Of a stretch of DNA of 64,000 bases, positions 8,911 to 17,864 are shown piece after piece. Origin of the DNA: Lachnospiraceae bacterium (GTDB lineage: Bacteria; Bacillota; Clostridia; Lachnospirales; Lachnospiraceae); contig CAJSZQ010000010.1 in the NCBI GenBank assembly GCA_910574185.1, positions 1-64,000 of the forward strand. The letters are read 5' to 3'. Position 1 is the stretch's first letter, and every line of letters begins with the position of its first letter. Made by a program: the position numbers and the translations under genes. The notes under the pieces are model-generated. The model was not told the origin of the DNA and searched no databases. It saw only the letters and a list, made by a program, of their open reading frames with translations.

Positions 8911-11373
8911 CTACTTATCCTGCAATTTCCTAAAATGTACCAACGCCATCGCCCGATTTGATACATTTAATTTTCTGTAAATATTCTGAATATGCCTTTT
9001 TACTGTATTCAGAGAAATGAAAAGCGCTTCTGCTATTTCTGCGTTATTCATTCCCTGTTCCATACACTGCATAATTTCTGCTTCCCGCTCAGTCAGAAGA
9101 TTCCCCTGCTTTCCTTCTTCCACATCATTCGCCGGATTTGTAACTAACTGAATAATCTTCCTTTTATACTTTCCCGGTATCCTCAGCTTAGTGCTATTTA
9201 AAATACTACTGATAAATGGATAATATTCCACAAAAGGCATAATAACCGCATCCTTTAAGGCAATATCCAATGCTTTCTGCAGACTTTCAACTGCATAACC
9301 GATTCCATAAAGATTAAAATCACAAATTGCCATAAAAATATAATTATGTATATAGCCAAGCTGATAGTGAAATGTTTCAAATTTCCGTTCAAAAAGTTCT
9401 GTCTGAAATCTTAAATACATATAGTCTTTTTTCAGGAGAATTGCCTTTCCAAATACCACATAACTAAAAGCCAGACGCTGCCAGGCAGAATTGGAATGTT
9501 CAAATTTCCCGGTACACAGCCACTTCGGAATCCCTTCATAGTTTCCAATCGTCCCGTTTAAATACCCGATTGCACTGTCCAATGTATACAGCATACTGGA
9601 TACTTGTACCTTGTCGTACATCTTCTTCAAACTATGAATAACCTGACGCGCCTTATCCATCTGATTCCGGACAATATATAATCGTCCCAGAGCCATATAT
9701 GCACAGATTACCATACAGGTCTGCTCATACTGAGCAGCTTTAAACAACGCCTTCTTCGCCTGATATTCCACATGTTCCAGATTCCCCGTCTCCAAATCAT
9801 ATTCTGCCTGTGCAACACAGTCCGCACCAAACCCATTCCCATCGGCCACCTGAATGTGCGCGTCAAACCGATAGACAAAATTATCCGTAATATGCTTCAA
9901 TACCCCCGGCTTATTATAATATGCATAGGTCATATGGGGCGAGCCGTATGTCAGATTACTATGACGGATTCTAATGGAAGACTTCTTCCCATCCAGCATC
10001 TTCTCTGCTTTATCAATGTACTCAATCACCCGGTCTAAATCATTGAATAATAACACTGTCTCTAAAATATAACTTTCTGCAAGCAAATGCTCCCTGGAAT
10101 ACTTCGGATGATTTAACTCCCGGCAGTTCTTTCGGAACTCCTCCAAAAGCTCTTTTCCCGTTCCGGCGCTTTCCTCCACGCAAACAGTAAAAATATATTT
10201 CAAATATGCCATAGGATAACAATAAATATCCTCCTGTGTCTCCAAAAATATTTCCCTTAAAACCTTCTTATCCATCTGAAACATTTCCATAACAGGAGTC
10301 TCCTCCAGTTCCCCAAGAATCCGGTCATACTTCCCTGCCAGAAGCCAGAATTTAAACGCGCACAAATGCCTCCTGGACTTCGTCGCCCACTCCGCTACCC
10401 TCTCTGCAAATCCGCAGATATCAAGGCGCGATATCTGCTGCTCATTCTGGAGGAACCTGCGGAATAAATCATGCAGATAATAATCTCCGTCCGGCCTTTT
10501 CATAATTAACGCATTATCAACATGCGTGTTCAGCATATGGAAAATCTCTTCTGGACGCTCAAATATTTCCGCAATCTGTTCGCCTGAAAATGTATCCAAT
10601 AGAGACAATTTCATCAAGTATTCCTTTTCCTCTTTTGAATACGTATCATAGATACAGCTTCGCATCATGGAATAAATCGTCGCATGCTGGTCAATCGTAT
10701 GAAAACGCTCATAATCCTTTGCCATCAGATAGATAAACGCAATCCAGCCATTCGACAGACTTATCATCGTTTTCTGCACCGTCCGGTCCGCTATGCATCC
10801 GGTCTGCTCAAGATATTTTTCCGCCTCTTCCGCAGTAAAAGCCAGTTCCCCCGCAGTAATCACATGACAAATTCCCTTCATCTCCCACTCATGAATGGGA
10901 AGCGCCGGAAATTCCCTGCTAAGAAGAATCCAGTGAAGTTTCGGGATATTCACCTGCACAATCTGCGATATAAACAAATCAATCTCCGCCGTATTGATAT
11001 ATTGAAAATCATCAATCACAATATAAATGTCCTGCTCAATCTTTTCACGCTGCAGTTCGTCAAGAAAATGATACATCTGCATCATATCCCTTGGGAATCC
11101 CAGCGTCTCCATCCAGCCTCCCAGCGTAGGAAATTCACGCTTCAACGCCCTCGTAAACAAAAGCCAGAAGAAATCCACATCCGTAATCTTAATAGGCGTC
11201 GACATCGTAATCCACACACATCTCTTCCCCGAACGCTGAAAATAATCGGTAACCGATACAGTCTTTCCATATCCCCAGGGAGCTATAATCACAGAAACAG
11301 GATAATTTTCCATCTTTTGAAGTATCTGAAAAATTCGTTCCCTCCGAAATATCCTCAAGCCCAATTCCAACAT
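8911..11373 (-). CDS. Large ATP-binding LuxR-family regulator (MalT-like)
   Basis: Probable transcriptional activator of the neighbouring catabolic genes. It is 820 residues from the chosen start. Near the N-terminus is a P-loop (IIAPWGYGKTVSV), followed by an STAND-type ATPase region and a long helical-repeat middle. The C-terminus carries a LuxR helix-turn-helix (LTEREAEIMQCMEQGMNNAEIAEALFI... NTVKRHIQNIYRKL). Family members respond to a small-molecule ligand. The ATG at 11373 has AAGGAGG seven bases upstream; the frame is open 14 codons further, but without a site. The end of the transport/ene-reductase operon, with its terminator, lies immediately upstream, so it is transcribed separately. 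The ligand is unknown. Confidence 0.9.
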   Translation of the reverse strand: MLELGLRIFRRERIFQILQKMENYPVSVIIAPWGYGKTVSVTDYFQRSGKRCVWITMSTPIKITDVDFFWLLFTRALKREFPTLGGWMETLGFPRDMMQMYHFLDELQREKIEQDIYIVIDDFQYINTAEIDLFISQIVQVNIPKLHWILLSREFPALPIHEWEMKGICHVITAGELAFTAEEAEKYLEQTGCIADRTVQKTMISLSNGWIAFIYLMAKDYERFHTIDQHATIYSMMRSCIYDTYSKEEKEYLMKLSLLDTFSGEQIAEIFERPEEIFHMLNTHVDNALIMKRPDGDYYLHDLFRRFLQNEQQISRLDICGFAERVAEWATKSRRHLCAFKFWLLAGKYDRILGELEETPVMEMFQMDKKVLREIFLETQEDIYCYPMAYLKYIFTVCVEESAGTGKELLEEFRKNCRELNHPKYSREHLLAESYILETVLLFNDLDRVIEYIDKAEKMLDGKKSSIRIRHSNLTYGSPHMTYAYYNKPGVLKHITDNFVYRFDAHIQVADGNGFGADCVAQAEYDLETGNLEHVEYQAKKALFKAAQYEQTCMVICAYMALGRLYIVRNQMDKARQVIHSLKKMYDKVQVSSMLYTLDSAIGYLNGTIGNYEGIPKWLCTGKFEHSNSAWQRLAFSYVVFGKAILLKKDYMYLRFQTELFERKFETFHYQLGYIHNYIFMAICDFNLYGIGYAVESLQKALDIALKDAVIMPFVEYYPFISSILNSTKLRIPGKYKRKIIQLVTNPANDVEEGKQGNLLTEREAEIMQCMEQGMNNAEIAEALFISLNTVKRHIQNIYRKLNVSNRAMALVHFRKLQDK

Positions 11374-11424
11374 CCCGCAACCTCCTTCCATCCAGTCTAA
11401 CAAATTCTGCTGCACTATTGCCAG

Positions 11425-11447
11425 TTGTTAAAATATTATTTTAACAA
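11425..11447. promoter_or_regulatory. Perfect 23-bp palindrome upstream of the LuxR gene
   Basis: TTGTTAAAATA-T-TATTTTAACAA is a perfect palindrome with 11-bp arms around one central base, 52 bp before the regulator's start codon. Its place near the expected promoter suggests an operator, possibly autoregulatory. AT-richness raises the chance of coincidence, but 11 perfect pairs is long. Confidence 0.5.
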
Positions 11448-11631
11448 AGAATCCCTCTATAAACAATCCCATACCGCGCCGTCTCCAGTATCATTTTGAC
11501 TACACATCTGCCGCAAAGCCCATAACAACTTATAAATTCACACATCCTTCCCTACTGCAGCCAAAATTTTCCTATTATTAAAGTTATTAAAGGATTTCAG
11601 CTAAGGCAGGCATAAGATGAATCTCTAACGT

Positions 11632-11660
11632 AAAAAGCGCCGATTTTACTCATCGGCGCT
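11632..11660 (-). terminator. Terminator of the SDR/ene-reductase/MFS operon
   Basis: Minus-strand hairpin: AGCGCCGAT (11660-11652), a 7-nt loop, then ATCGGCGCT (11644-11636), followed by TTTT. It lies 19 bp after the MFS stop. A strong intrinsic terminator. Confidence 0.88.
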
Positions 11661-11678
11661 CTTCTCTTTGTCTCTATA

Positions 11679-12932
11679 TTATTTCCATAATTTTGCTGTC
11701 TTAGAAATAAGAATATTGGCTGCTATCAGCGATACAATCAACGCCCCGGCACAGATATAAAGACCGCCAAAATATGATCCCGTCTTATCATAAATTCCTG
11801 AATAAACCAACGGTGCAAATGCATTCACAAATGTTCCCAGCGCAATTACATAGCTGAAAATCTTTGCATAATCCTTCGTTCCTAACGTCGCCCGAATCAA
11901 AAGCGGCGAGCCGACGCCCATCAGCGCATAGCCGCAGCCGAATATAAATCCGCCAATAAATACGATCATAGCCGTACCGCCGCCAAATAAGAACAACATT
12001 AATCCCACAAGAATACTGATAATTGCCGCACACCATGTAGCCCGGATTCCAAAATGGTCGTGAATCCAGCCCAGACCGATTTTTCCAACTACCGCGCCAA
12101 ACAGCAGGCAGGATGCAACTACAGACGCCTGTTCAATTGGAAATCCTTCGCTTGCTGCAAAGTTCGTAATCTGGTTCTGGAATGTTCCCATAAAGTGGAT
12201 ACACAGGACCGAAATCAGCATCATCCAGAAGAACGGCGTCTTCATTGCTTCCTTCATCGTGAATCCCTTTGTCTCCAAATCCACTTTCGCGCCTGTGTTT
12301 AAGCTTACTTCGTCTGCTCCGTAAGGACGCAGTCCTTTTTCCTCCGGATGTGTTCTCAGTCCGAATATACAGAACGGCATAGCCACGAGCCATGCGATGG
12401 CTGCACAGATTAAATATGCTTTCTGATAGCCATAAGCTCCAATCCATTTTCCCACATTCGCCGTCCATAATGTGCCTCCCAGGCCGCTCATACAAGATGC
12501 TATTCCAAACACTGTACCGTAATTCTTCTTAAACCAGTTTCCGAGAACAATCGGAAACAGCAGATAACAGGTAAAAGAAAGTCCCAGTCCGTTTAGTATT
12601 GCCGAAAAATACCATCCGGTTATAGACGAATAAGTAGACATCAGCGCTACCGCGCCTGCTGAAAATGTAACTGCAGCAGACGCACAGACACGAATATCAA
12701 ATTTTTTCATGCATACCTGCGCTAAAGGCTGTCCGAACATTAATGTAAAATTCAGGAACGTATAATATAATGAAAAACTGGTTGCCGTTGTTCCTAGTTC
12801 CTCCACTACTGTAGGCATAAAGGTTCCCATACAGTTAGCCACTGTCGCCAGCGTAAAGAATCCGATTACACAGCAGGACAGTAATATAATCCAGCAGTAA
12901 TGAAATCCTCCTTTTGTTGTACTTGTACTCAT
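11679..12932 (-). CDS. MFS transporter of the OFA (oxalate/formate antiporter-like) type
   Basis: A 417-residue major facilitator with twelve hydrophobic segments, starting WIILLSCCVIGFFTLATVANCMG. It has the central cytoplasmic loop and two half-repeats expected for the superfamily. It is the last gene of the operon with the ene-reductase and the three dehydrogenases (23-bp gap). It therefore most likely brings in the substrate or exports the product, as BaiG does in the bile-acid operon. The ATG at 12932 has GGAGG seven bases upstream. The substrate cannot be read from sequence. Confidence 0.88.
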   Translation of the reverse strand: MSTSTTKGGFHYCWIILLSCCVIGFFTLATVANCMGTFMPTVVEELGTTATSFSLYYTFLNFTLMFGQPLAQVCMKKFDIRVCASAAVTFSAGAVALMSTYSSITGWYFSAILNGLGLSFTCYLLFPIVLGNWFKKNYGTVFGIASCMSGLGGTLWTANVGKWIGAYGYQKAYLICAAIAWLVAMPFCIFGLRTHPEEKGLRPYGADEVSLNTGAKVDLETKGFTMKEAMKTPFFWMMLISVLCIHFMGTFQNQITNFAASEGFPIEQASVVASCLLFGAVVGKIGLGWIHDHFGIRATWCAAIISILVGLMLFLFGGGTAMIVFIGGFIFGCGYALMGVGSPLLIRATLGTKDYAKIFSYVIALGTFVNAFAPLVYSGIYDKTGSYFGGLYICAGALIVSLIAANILISKTAKLWK

Positions 12933-12955
12933 ATTCACTCCTCCATTTTATCCAT

Positions 12956-14896
12956 TTAGCCCAGAGTACGGACCATGTGGAATCCCTGATTTACCGCGTC
13001 AAATACCAGTCCCGGCGCTTTGGCCGCATCGCCGATGGTGCGCAGTTCCTTTACTTTCCCCCATAGTTTCTCTTCAAGCTCATTATTTGAACGCAGACCG
13101 ATTGCCAGAACAATCTTGTCACAGTCAATCCGGAATTTCTCTCCGTTACATTCGCATACCATGCCTTTATCATCTACAGATACGGTCTTGGTGCTCAGAT
13201 GCAGCTCACATTTGCTCTCCTTCATCCGGTCTCTTAAGCTCTGGTCATTGTTAAACAAGTGTGTGGCTGTTTTTAAAATATCATCCATCATTTCCACACA
13301 ATATACCTTTTCTGCCGTTTCTTCAATGTGCAGCAAAGTTTCGATTCCAACCAGTCCGCCGCCGATTACAGCAACCTTTCCGGTCAGGGCTATTCCGTCC
13401 CGAAGAACCTCTACCGCTGACAGAACGTTCTCTCCGTCAATTCCCGGAATCGGCGGTACAATCGGTCTGGAACCTGTTGCCAAAATAACAGCGTCCCAGT
13501 CGCCCGCTATCACTTCCTCTGCCTGTGCCTCCTTATTCAGCACCACTTCTACATTGGTTTTTTCCAGACGATAAATCATATTTTCCAGCGATGTCATCAT
13601 GTCCCGTTTAAATGAAGGCGCTCCCGCTGCAAGCAATAATCCTCCCAGACGGTCCGTCTTTTCCCACAATGTTACGGAATGGTTCATCCAGGCTCCCATC
13701 AGCGCCGCTTTGATACCGCCGCAGCCGCCGCCGATTACCAGGATACGTTTCGGATTATCCGTCTTTTTAATTTCAAAGTCTGTTTCCCGGCCGCTTGTCG
13801 GATTGATAGCACAGGTTCGGTGTTTCCCATGGAATCCGGTATTCAGACATTCATTACAGCCGATACAGTAATTAATCGCTTTCCAGTCTCCAGACTTTAC
13901 CTTCTTGCACCAGTCTGGATCTGCAATAAGCTGATGTCCCATAAGAACAATATCTACCGCGCCTTCTTCCACCGCTTTCTCTGCAATTGCCGGGTCGTTT
14001 AATTTGCCATGACCCAATACCGGAATATCGCCCATAACAGCTTTTACCTTCTTATAGGCCTCAACATTAATTCCCTTTTGCTCATATACGGTCGGAATCT
14101 GATAATAATATTTCTCATAACAGCCTCTGTCAATATGAATCGCATCAAAATTTCCATGCTCTTTCAGCAGGCGGCACATCTCAAGCCCTTCCTCAAGCGT
14201 ACGCATTTCCGGATCTTCCGGCATACAGTGATCAACCGTAACCTTTACGATAATCGGAAATGTCGGGCCTACTGCTTCACGTATAGCGTCCAGAATTTCA
14301 AACAGAAACGTCATACGCCCTTTCTGATCTCCTCCATACCGGTCTTCCCGCTTATTCCATTTGCGCGTCAGGAACTGGTCTACCAGATAACCGCCATATG
14401 CATGAATCTCACAGCCGTCGCAGCCCGCTGTCTTGGCATACTGAACGGTTTTTGCTACCGCTGCTATAAGTCTTCCAATCTCCTCTTCTGTAAACGGCGT
14501 ACAGAGTACCCCTGGGAAGAACTTGGCGTCAATTGCGCTTGGCGCGTGGGGGGGATTCTTTGGGTCCTTATGCCCCACGCGACCTAAACCGGGGCCAATC
14601 TGCAGGAAGATTTTGCTTCCCTCGTAATGTACATACTCTGCTGCTTTCGCCAAAGCACAAACCTGCTGAAAATCATTCAGAAGATAATTTGAGCGAGGTT
14701 CAAATTCTGTGGTCGCCATTGCATTACCGGTAATAATCAGCCCTGTGCCTCCTTTTGCCACTCTCTGATAATACCGGCAGGAATTATCCTGAAAACTTCC
14801 ATCTGAAGTCCGCATTCCCATCGGCGCCAGTCCCACTCTGTTTGGCAGCACAACGTTGCCTATTTTCACACGTTCAAATAATTTCATATCTTTCAT
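12956..14896 (-). CDS. Ene-reductase, FMN/Fe-S/FAD (BaiCD/BaiH, dienoyl-CoA reductase type)
   Basis: A 646-residue old-yellow-enzyme fusion. A TIM-barrel FMN domain (1-330) is followed by a 4Fe-4S motif CIGCNECLN...C (about 345-365), an FAD domain (VIGGGCGGIKAA) and an NAD(P)H domain (VIGGGLVGIETLLH). The layout matches 2,4-dienoyl-CoA reductase and BaiCD/BaiH, which reduce conjugated C=C bonds. His165 in EIHAYGGYLVDQFL is kept, but the second histidine usual three residues later is Gly168, so substrate binding may differ. The ATG at 14896 is preceded by AGAGG. It is co-transcribed with the SDRs upstream and the MFS gene downstream. Confidence 0.9.
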   Translation of the reverse strand: MKDMKLFERVKIGNVVLPNRVGLAPMGMRTSDGSFQDNSCRYYQRVAKGGTGLIITGNAMATTEFEPRSNYLLNDFQQVCALAKAAEYVHYEGSKIFLQIGPGLGRVGHKDPKNPPHAPSAIDAKFFPGVLCTPFTEEEIGRLIAAVAKTVQYAKTAGCDGCEIHAYGGYLVDQFLTRKWNKREDRYGGDQKGRMTFLFEILDAIREAVGPTFPIIVKVTVDHCMPEDPEMRTLEEGLEMCRLLKEHGNFDAIHIDRGCYEKYYYQIPTVYEQKGINVEAYKKVKAVMGDIPVLGHGKLNDPAIAEKAVEEGAVDIVLMGHQLIADPDWCKKVKSGDWKAINYCIGCNECLNTGFHGKHRTCAINPTSGRETDFEIKKTDNPKRILVIGGGCGGIKAALMGAWMNHSVTLWEKTDRLGGLLLAAGAPSFKRDMMTSLENMIYRLEKTNVEVVLNKEAQAEEVIAGDWDAVILATGSRPIVPPIPGIDGENVLSAVEVLRDGIALTGKVAVIGGGLVGIETLLHIEETAEKVYCVEMMDDILKTATHLFNNDQSLRDRMKESKCELHLSTKTVSVDDKGMVCECNGEKFRIDCDKIVLAIGLRSNNELEEKLWGKVKELRTIGDAAKAPGLVFDAVNQGFHMVRTLG

Positions 14897-14935
14897 TCTT
14901 AACCTCTTTTCTTCTCTCACGTCAAACTGAAATAA

Positions 14936-14991
14936 TACCCTCCAGGCACCCCGTTATGGCCATCCGGCCGATTCATAAAGTATACCTTCCA
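14936..14991. repeat. Dispersed intergenic repeat, copy A
   Basis: Contains CCTCCAGGCACCCCGTTATGG, a core GGCCATCCGGCC and then AAAGTATACCTTCCAG, which begins a second partial unit. The same unit occurs at 15898-15943, 44296-44342 and 44434-44491. It lies in the 121-bp gap between the SDR1 and ene-reductase genes, inside an otherwise tight operon. Confidence 0.75.
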
Positions 14992-15017
14992 GTCTGACAG
15001 GGCGCCGTCCACCTCTT

Positions 15018-15812
15018 CTACATCTGGATTGTCCACCCTCCGTCTACCACAATATTCTGACCGTTAATATATGTATTTTCATCCGACACAAGCATCACAA
15101 GCAGGGCGCTGACTTCCCCATATTTTCCACTTCTCTGCAGCGGACACCCATTTGTTTTCCAGGTTTCCTCTCTTGATGCACTGGCAGAACGGGAATACAT
15201 GGTTCCATTTCGCACAGAACCGGGAGAAATTGCATTAACCAGAATCCCATAGGGGGCCAGTTCCGCTGCCTGAGAGGCTGTCAGCATAATCACTCCCGCT
15301 TTCGATGCATGATAACTGGGACACCCGGCCGCTGTGGAACGAATGCCTCCCACAGATGCAACATTTACAACCCTGCCTCTTCCCAGAAACTGCATGCTCT
15401 GCTTAACCACTTCTCTTGTCACAAGCCATGGACCGGTAAGATTCGTACGCATCACCCGCTCCCAGGATTCAACCGAATAGTCCATAAATGCATCTTTTCC
15501 CTCTTCTTTCGGACCATACAGCAGAATGCCGGCATTATTTACCAGAATGTCAATTCGCCCAAAGTCCTCTGCGGCCTCGGCTACCATCGCCTTTACTTCT
15601 GGCTCGCTGCCCACATCGCAGGAATATGCCCGGACATGTTTTCCGGTTTTTTCGGCAATTCTCTCCGCTTCCTGTCTGGCTTTGTCCAGATTATAGTCCA
15701 CAAGCGCCACAAAACATCCCTGCTCCGCCAGCGTTTCTGCGTATTCTGTTCCCAGGCCGCTGGCAGCTCCTGTTACCATCGCTACTTTTCCATTCAGACT
15801 AAACTCATACAT
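15018..15812 (-). CDS. Short-chain dehydrogenase/reductase 1
   Basis: A 264-residue classical SDR that would interconvert a secondary alcohol and ketone with NAD(H). It shows the glycine-rich TGAASGLG loop, Asp at the end of strand 2 (ALVDYN), which favours NAD, NNAG, the catalytic Ser, and YHASK as the Tyr-x3-Lys pair. It is a paralogue of the next two genes and shares their unusual C-terminus GQNIVVDGGWTIQM. The start at 15812 has GGGAG upstream and aligns with the paralogues; 25 extra upstream codons are open but unlikely. Third SDR of the operon, 136 bp after SDR2. Confidence 0.9.
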   Translation of the reverse strand: MYEFSLNGKVAMVTGAASGLGTEYAETLAEQGCFVALVDYNLDKARQEAERIAEKTGKHVRAYSCDVGSEPEVKAMVAEAAEDFGRIDILVNNAGILLYGPKEEGKDAFMDYSVESWERVMRTNLTGPWLVTREVVKQSMQFLGRGRVVNVASVGGIRSTAAGCPSYHASKAGVIMLTASQAAELAPYGILVNAISPGSVRNGTMYSRSASASREETWKTNGCPLQRSGKYGEVSALLVMLVSDENTYINGQNIVVDGGWTIQM

Positions 15813-15897
15813 AAATTCACATCTCCCAGCATATTCCTTGTATAATCTAATTCCAATTTTACCGGACGAAATTCGCCCGAAAGGCATGCATCAAGGT

Positions 15898-15943
15898 TTA
15901 CCTCCCAGGCACGCCGTTTTGGCCATTCGGCCTTTTCACAAGG
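15898..15943. repeat. Dispersed intergenic repeat, copy B
   Basis: TACCTCCCAGGCACGCCGTTTTGG, core GGCCATTCGGCC, then TTTTCACAAGG, matching copies A, C and D with a few differences. It sits between SDR1 and SDR2, ending close to the SDR2 stop codon. Confidence 0.7.
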
Positions 15944-15948
15944 CTTTC

Positions 15949-16743
15949 CTACATCTGGATTGTCCAGCCGCCGTCTACCACGATATTCTGACCGTTAATA
16001 TATGTATTCTCATCCGATACGAGCATCAGTAATACGGTACTCATCTCACCGTATTCTCCGCGTCTCTGCAGCGGACATCCGTTTGTCTTCCAGCCTTCTT
16101 CATTTGACGCATTCTCTGAGCGGGAACCCATTGTACCATTGCGGATAGAGCCTGGAGACATGGCATTTACAAGAATTCCGTATGGCGCCAGCTCCGCTGC
16201 CTGAGAAGCTGTCAGCATAATTACTCCCGCCTTCGATGCATGATAGCTGGGGCATCCGGCTTTCGTGGAGCGGATTCCTCCCACCGATGCAATATTTACT
16301 ACTTTTCCATGGCGCATCCATTGCATAGACTGTTTCACAACTTCCCTTGTCACAAGCCATGGACCGGTAATATTCGTTTTCATTACCCTGTCCCATGTCT
16401 CCAGCGGATAATCCATATATGGGTCTTTTCCTTCTTCTTTTGGTCCATACAGGAGAATACCGGCATTATTTACCAGAATGTCAATTCGTCCAAAATCCTG
16501 TACAATCTCGCCTACCGCCTTAATCACATCGCTCTCTTCCCCTACATCGCCATAGTAGGCTTTGATATGGTGTCCGGTTTCTTCTTGAATGCGTGCCGCT
16601 TCTTTTACTGCAATATCATACTCAATATCCAGAATTGCTACATCGCAGCCTTTTCCCGCTAATGTTTCCACATACTCATTTCCCAAACCGATTGCGCCTC
16701 CTGTAACTAACGCAACCTTTCCTGTCAAATCATACTTATACAT
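15949..16743 (-). CDS. Short-chain dehydrogenase/reductase 2
   Basis: A 264-residue SDR with all core motifs: TGGAIGLG, Asp39 (AILDIE, NAD preference), NNAG at 92-95, Asn124, Ser153, Tyr167 and Lys171 (YHASK). The stretch LLYGPKEEGKD after NNAG is shared by all three paralogues and may shape the substrate pocket. At the DNA level a stretch of about 50 nt (16348-16398) is identical to SDR3, pointing to recent duplication or gene conversion. It starts 17 bp after the SDR3 stop. Confidence 0.92.
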   Translation of the reverse strand: MYKYDLTGKVALVTGGAIGLGNEYVETLAGKGCDVAILDIEYDIAVKEAARIQEETGHHIKAYYGDVGEESDVIKAVGEIVQDFGRIDILVNNAGILLYGPKEEGKDPYMDYPLETWDRVMKTNITGPWLVTREVVKQSMQWMRHGKVVNIASVGGIRSTKAGCPSYHASKAGVIMLTASQAAELAPYGILVNAMSPGSIRNGTMGSRSENASNEEGWKTNGCPLQRRGEYGEMSTVLLMLVSDENTYINGQNIVVDGGWTIQM

Positions 16744-16760
16744 GTTATCGTCCCCTTTCC

Positions 16761-17552
16761 TTACATCTGGATTGTCCAGCCTCCGTCTACTACAATATTC
16801 TGTCCATTCACATAGCTGTTTTCATCTGATACCAGCATCAGAAGCGCACAGCTCATTTCCCCATAAGAACCTCTTCTCTTAAGCGGACAGCCATTGGAGC
16901 GCCATCCCAACTCATTTGACGCGTTCGCTGAACGGGAACCCATTGTACCGTTGCGAATAGAGCCCGGAGACATAGCGTTTACAAGAATTCCGTACGGCGC
17001 CAGCTCTGCCGCCTGAGAAGCTGTCAGCATAATTACTCCCGCTTTCGATGCATGATAGCTGGGACATCCAGCCTTGGTGGAGCGGATTCCGCCTACGGAC
17101 GCAATATTTACCACTTTCCCGCCATGCTTATTCATATCCTGCTTTACAGCCTCTCTTGTCACAAGCCATGGACCGGTAATATTCGTTTTCATTACCCTGT
17201 CCCATGTTTCCACCGGATAATCCATATACGGATCATTCCCTTCTTCTTTTGGTCCATACAGAAGGATTCCCGCGTTATTTACCAGAATATCAATCCGTCC
17301 GAAGTCTTTTATAATCTGCTTTATGACATCGACAACATCCTTCTCTTCGCCTACGTCTCCGTAATATCCTTTTACCTTTTTTCCCGTCATTTTGCTGATA
17401 CGAGCCGACTCTTCTTTCACAAGCTCCTTTTCAATGTCGATTACTGCAACATCACAGCCTTGAAGCGCCAGAACCTCTACATATTCATTTCCCAGTCCCT
17501 TTGCGCCGCCTGTAACAACCGCAACCTTTCCACTCAAATCATACCCAAACAT
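16761..17552 (-). CDS. Short-chain dehydrogenase/reductase 3
   Basis: First gene of the operon; a 263-residue SDR. Motifs: TGGAKGLG, Asp after strand 2 (AVIDIE), NNAG, and YHASK as catalytic Tyr/Lys. Its middle and C-terminal thirds are nearly identical to SDR2, with most differences at the N-terminal cofactor half. The ATG at 17552 has AAGGAGG eight bases upstream; 23 more codons are open but unsupported. The three copies may act on different hydroxyl groups or stereochemistry of one substrate, by analogy with multiple hydroxysteroid dehydrogenases. That role is inference. Confidence 0.92.
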   Translation of the reverse strand: MFGYDLSGKVAVVTGGAKGLGNEYVEVLALQGCDVAVIDIEKELVKEESARISKMTGKKVKGYYGDVGEEKDVVDVIKQIIKDFGRIDILVNNAGILLYGPKEEGNDPYMDYPVETWDRVMKTNITGPWLVTREAVKQDMNKHGGKVVNIASVGGIRSTKAGCPSYHASKAGVIMLTASQAAELAPYGILVNAMSPGSIRNGTMGSRSANASNELGWRSNGCPLKRRGSYGEMSCALLMLVSDENSYVNGQNIVVDGGWTIQM

Positions 17553-17864
17553 GCGTTTCGCCTCCTTGTGTTTTGCTGGTTTGCTAAACCAGTACATCAT
17601 ATAGTGAATAATACTGGTCAAAGCGTCCTTTGTTAATTGCTTAACAGTTTATTGCTTCATGATAACATGACCGCAATTTTCCCGAAACACCCGAAAGAAG
17701 TATTTTCTTATACAAAATACATACCCCCAAAATGGTACTTTCGGGTGATGTTATTTTTTTAACAATATGGTATGCTGAGGATGATTACTTTGAGTTCCAG
17801 ATTATTCCAACGCTCTGAAAAAAGAGCGGTAAGAGAAAGAAGAAACAGAAAAGAGGGAAATACT
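17553..17864. promoter_or_regulatory. Divergent control region with CCCGAAA motifs
   Basis: The 312-bp region between SDR3 (minus) and the SnoaL gene (plus) must hold both promoters. CCCGAAA occurs at 17681-17687 and 17690-17696, and as its complement TTTCGGG at 17739-17745. The longer CACCCGAAAG (17688-17697) and CTTTCGGGTG (17738-17747) form a perfect 10-bp inverted repeat with a 40-bp spacer. TATGCT at 17771 is a possible -10 for the plus-strand gene without a good -35, as in activator-dependent promoters. These are candidate binding sites for the LuxR-type regulator. Confidence 0.5.

Larger units (their letters stand above)
11374..11678. other. Intergenic region upstream of the LuxR regulator
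   Basis: This gene-free stretch holds the regulator's upstream region. It contains a perfect 23-bp palindrome at 11425-11447 and, at its far end, the terminator of the MFS operon. No other open frame is convincing. Confidence 0.6.
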
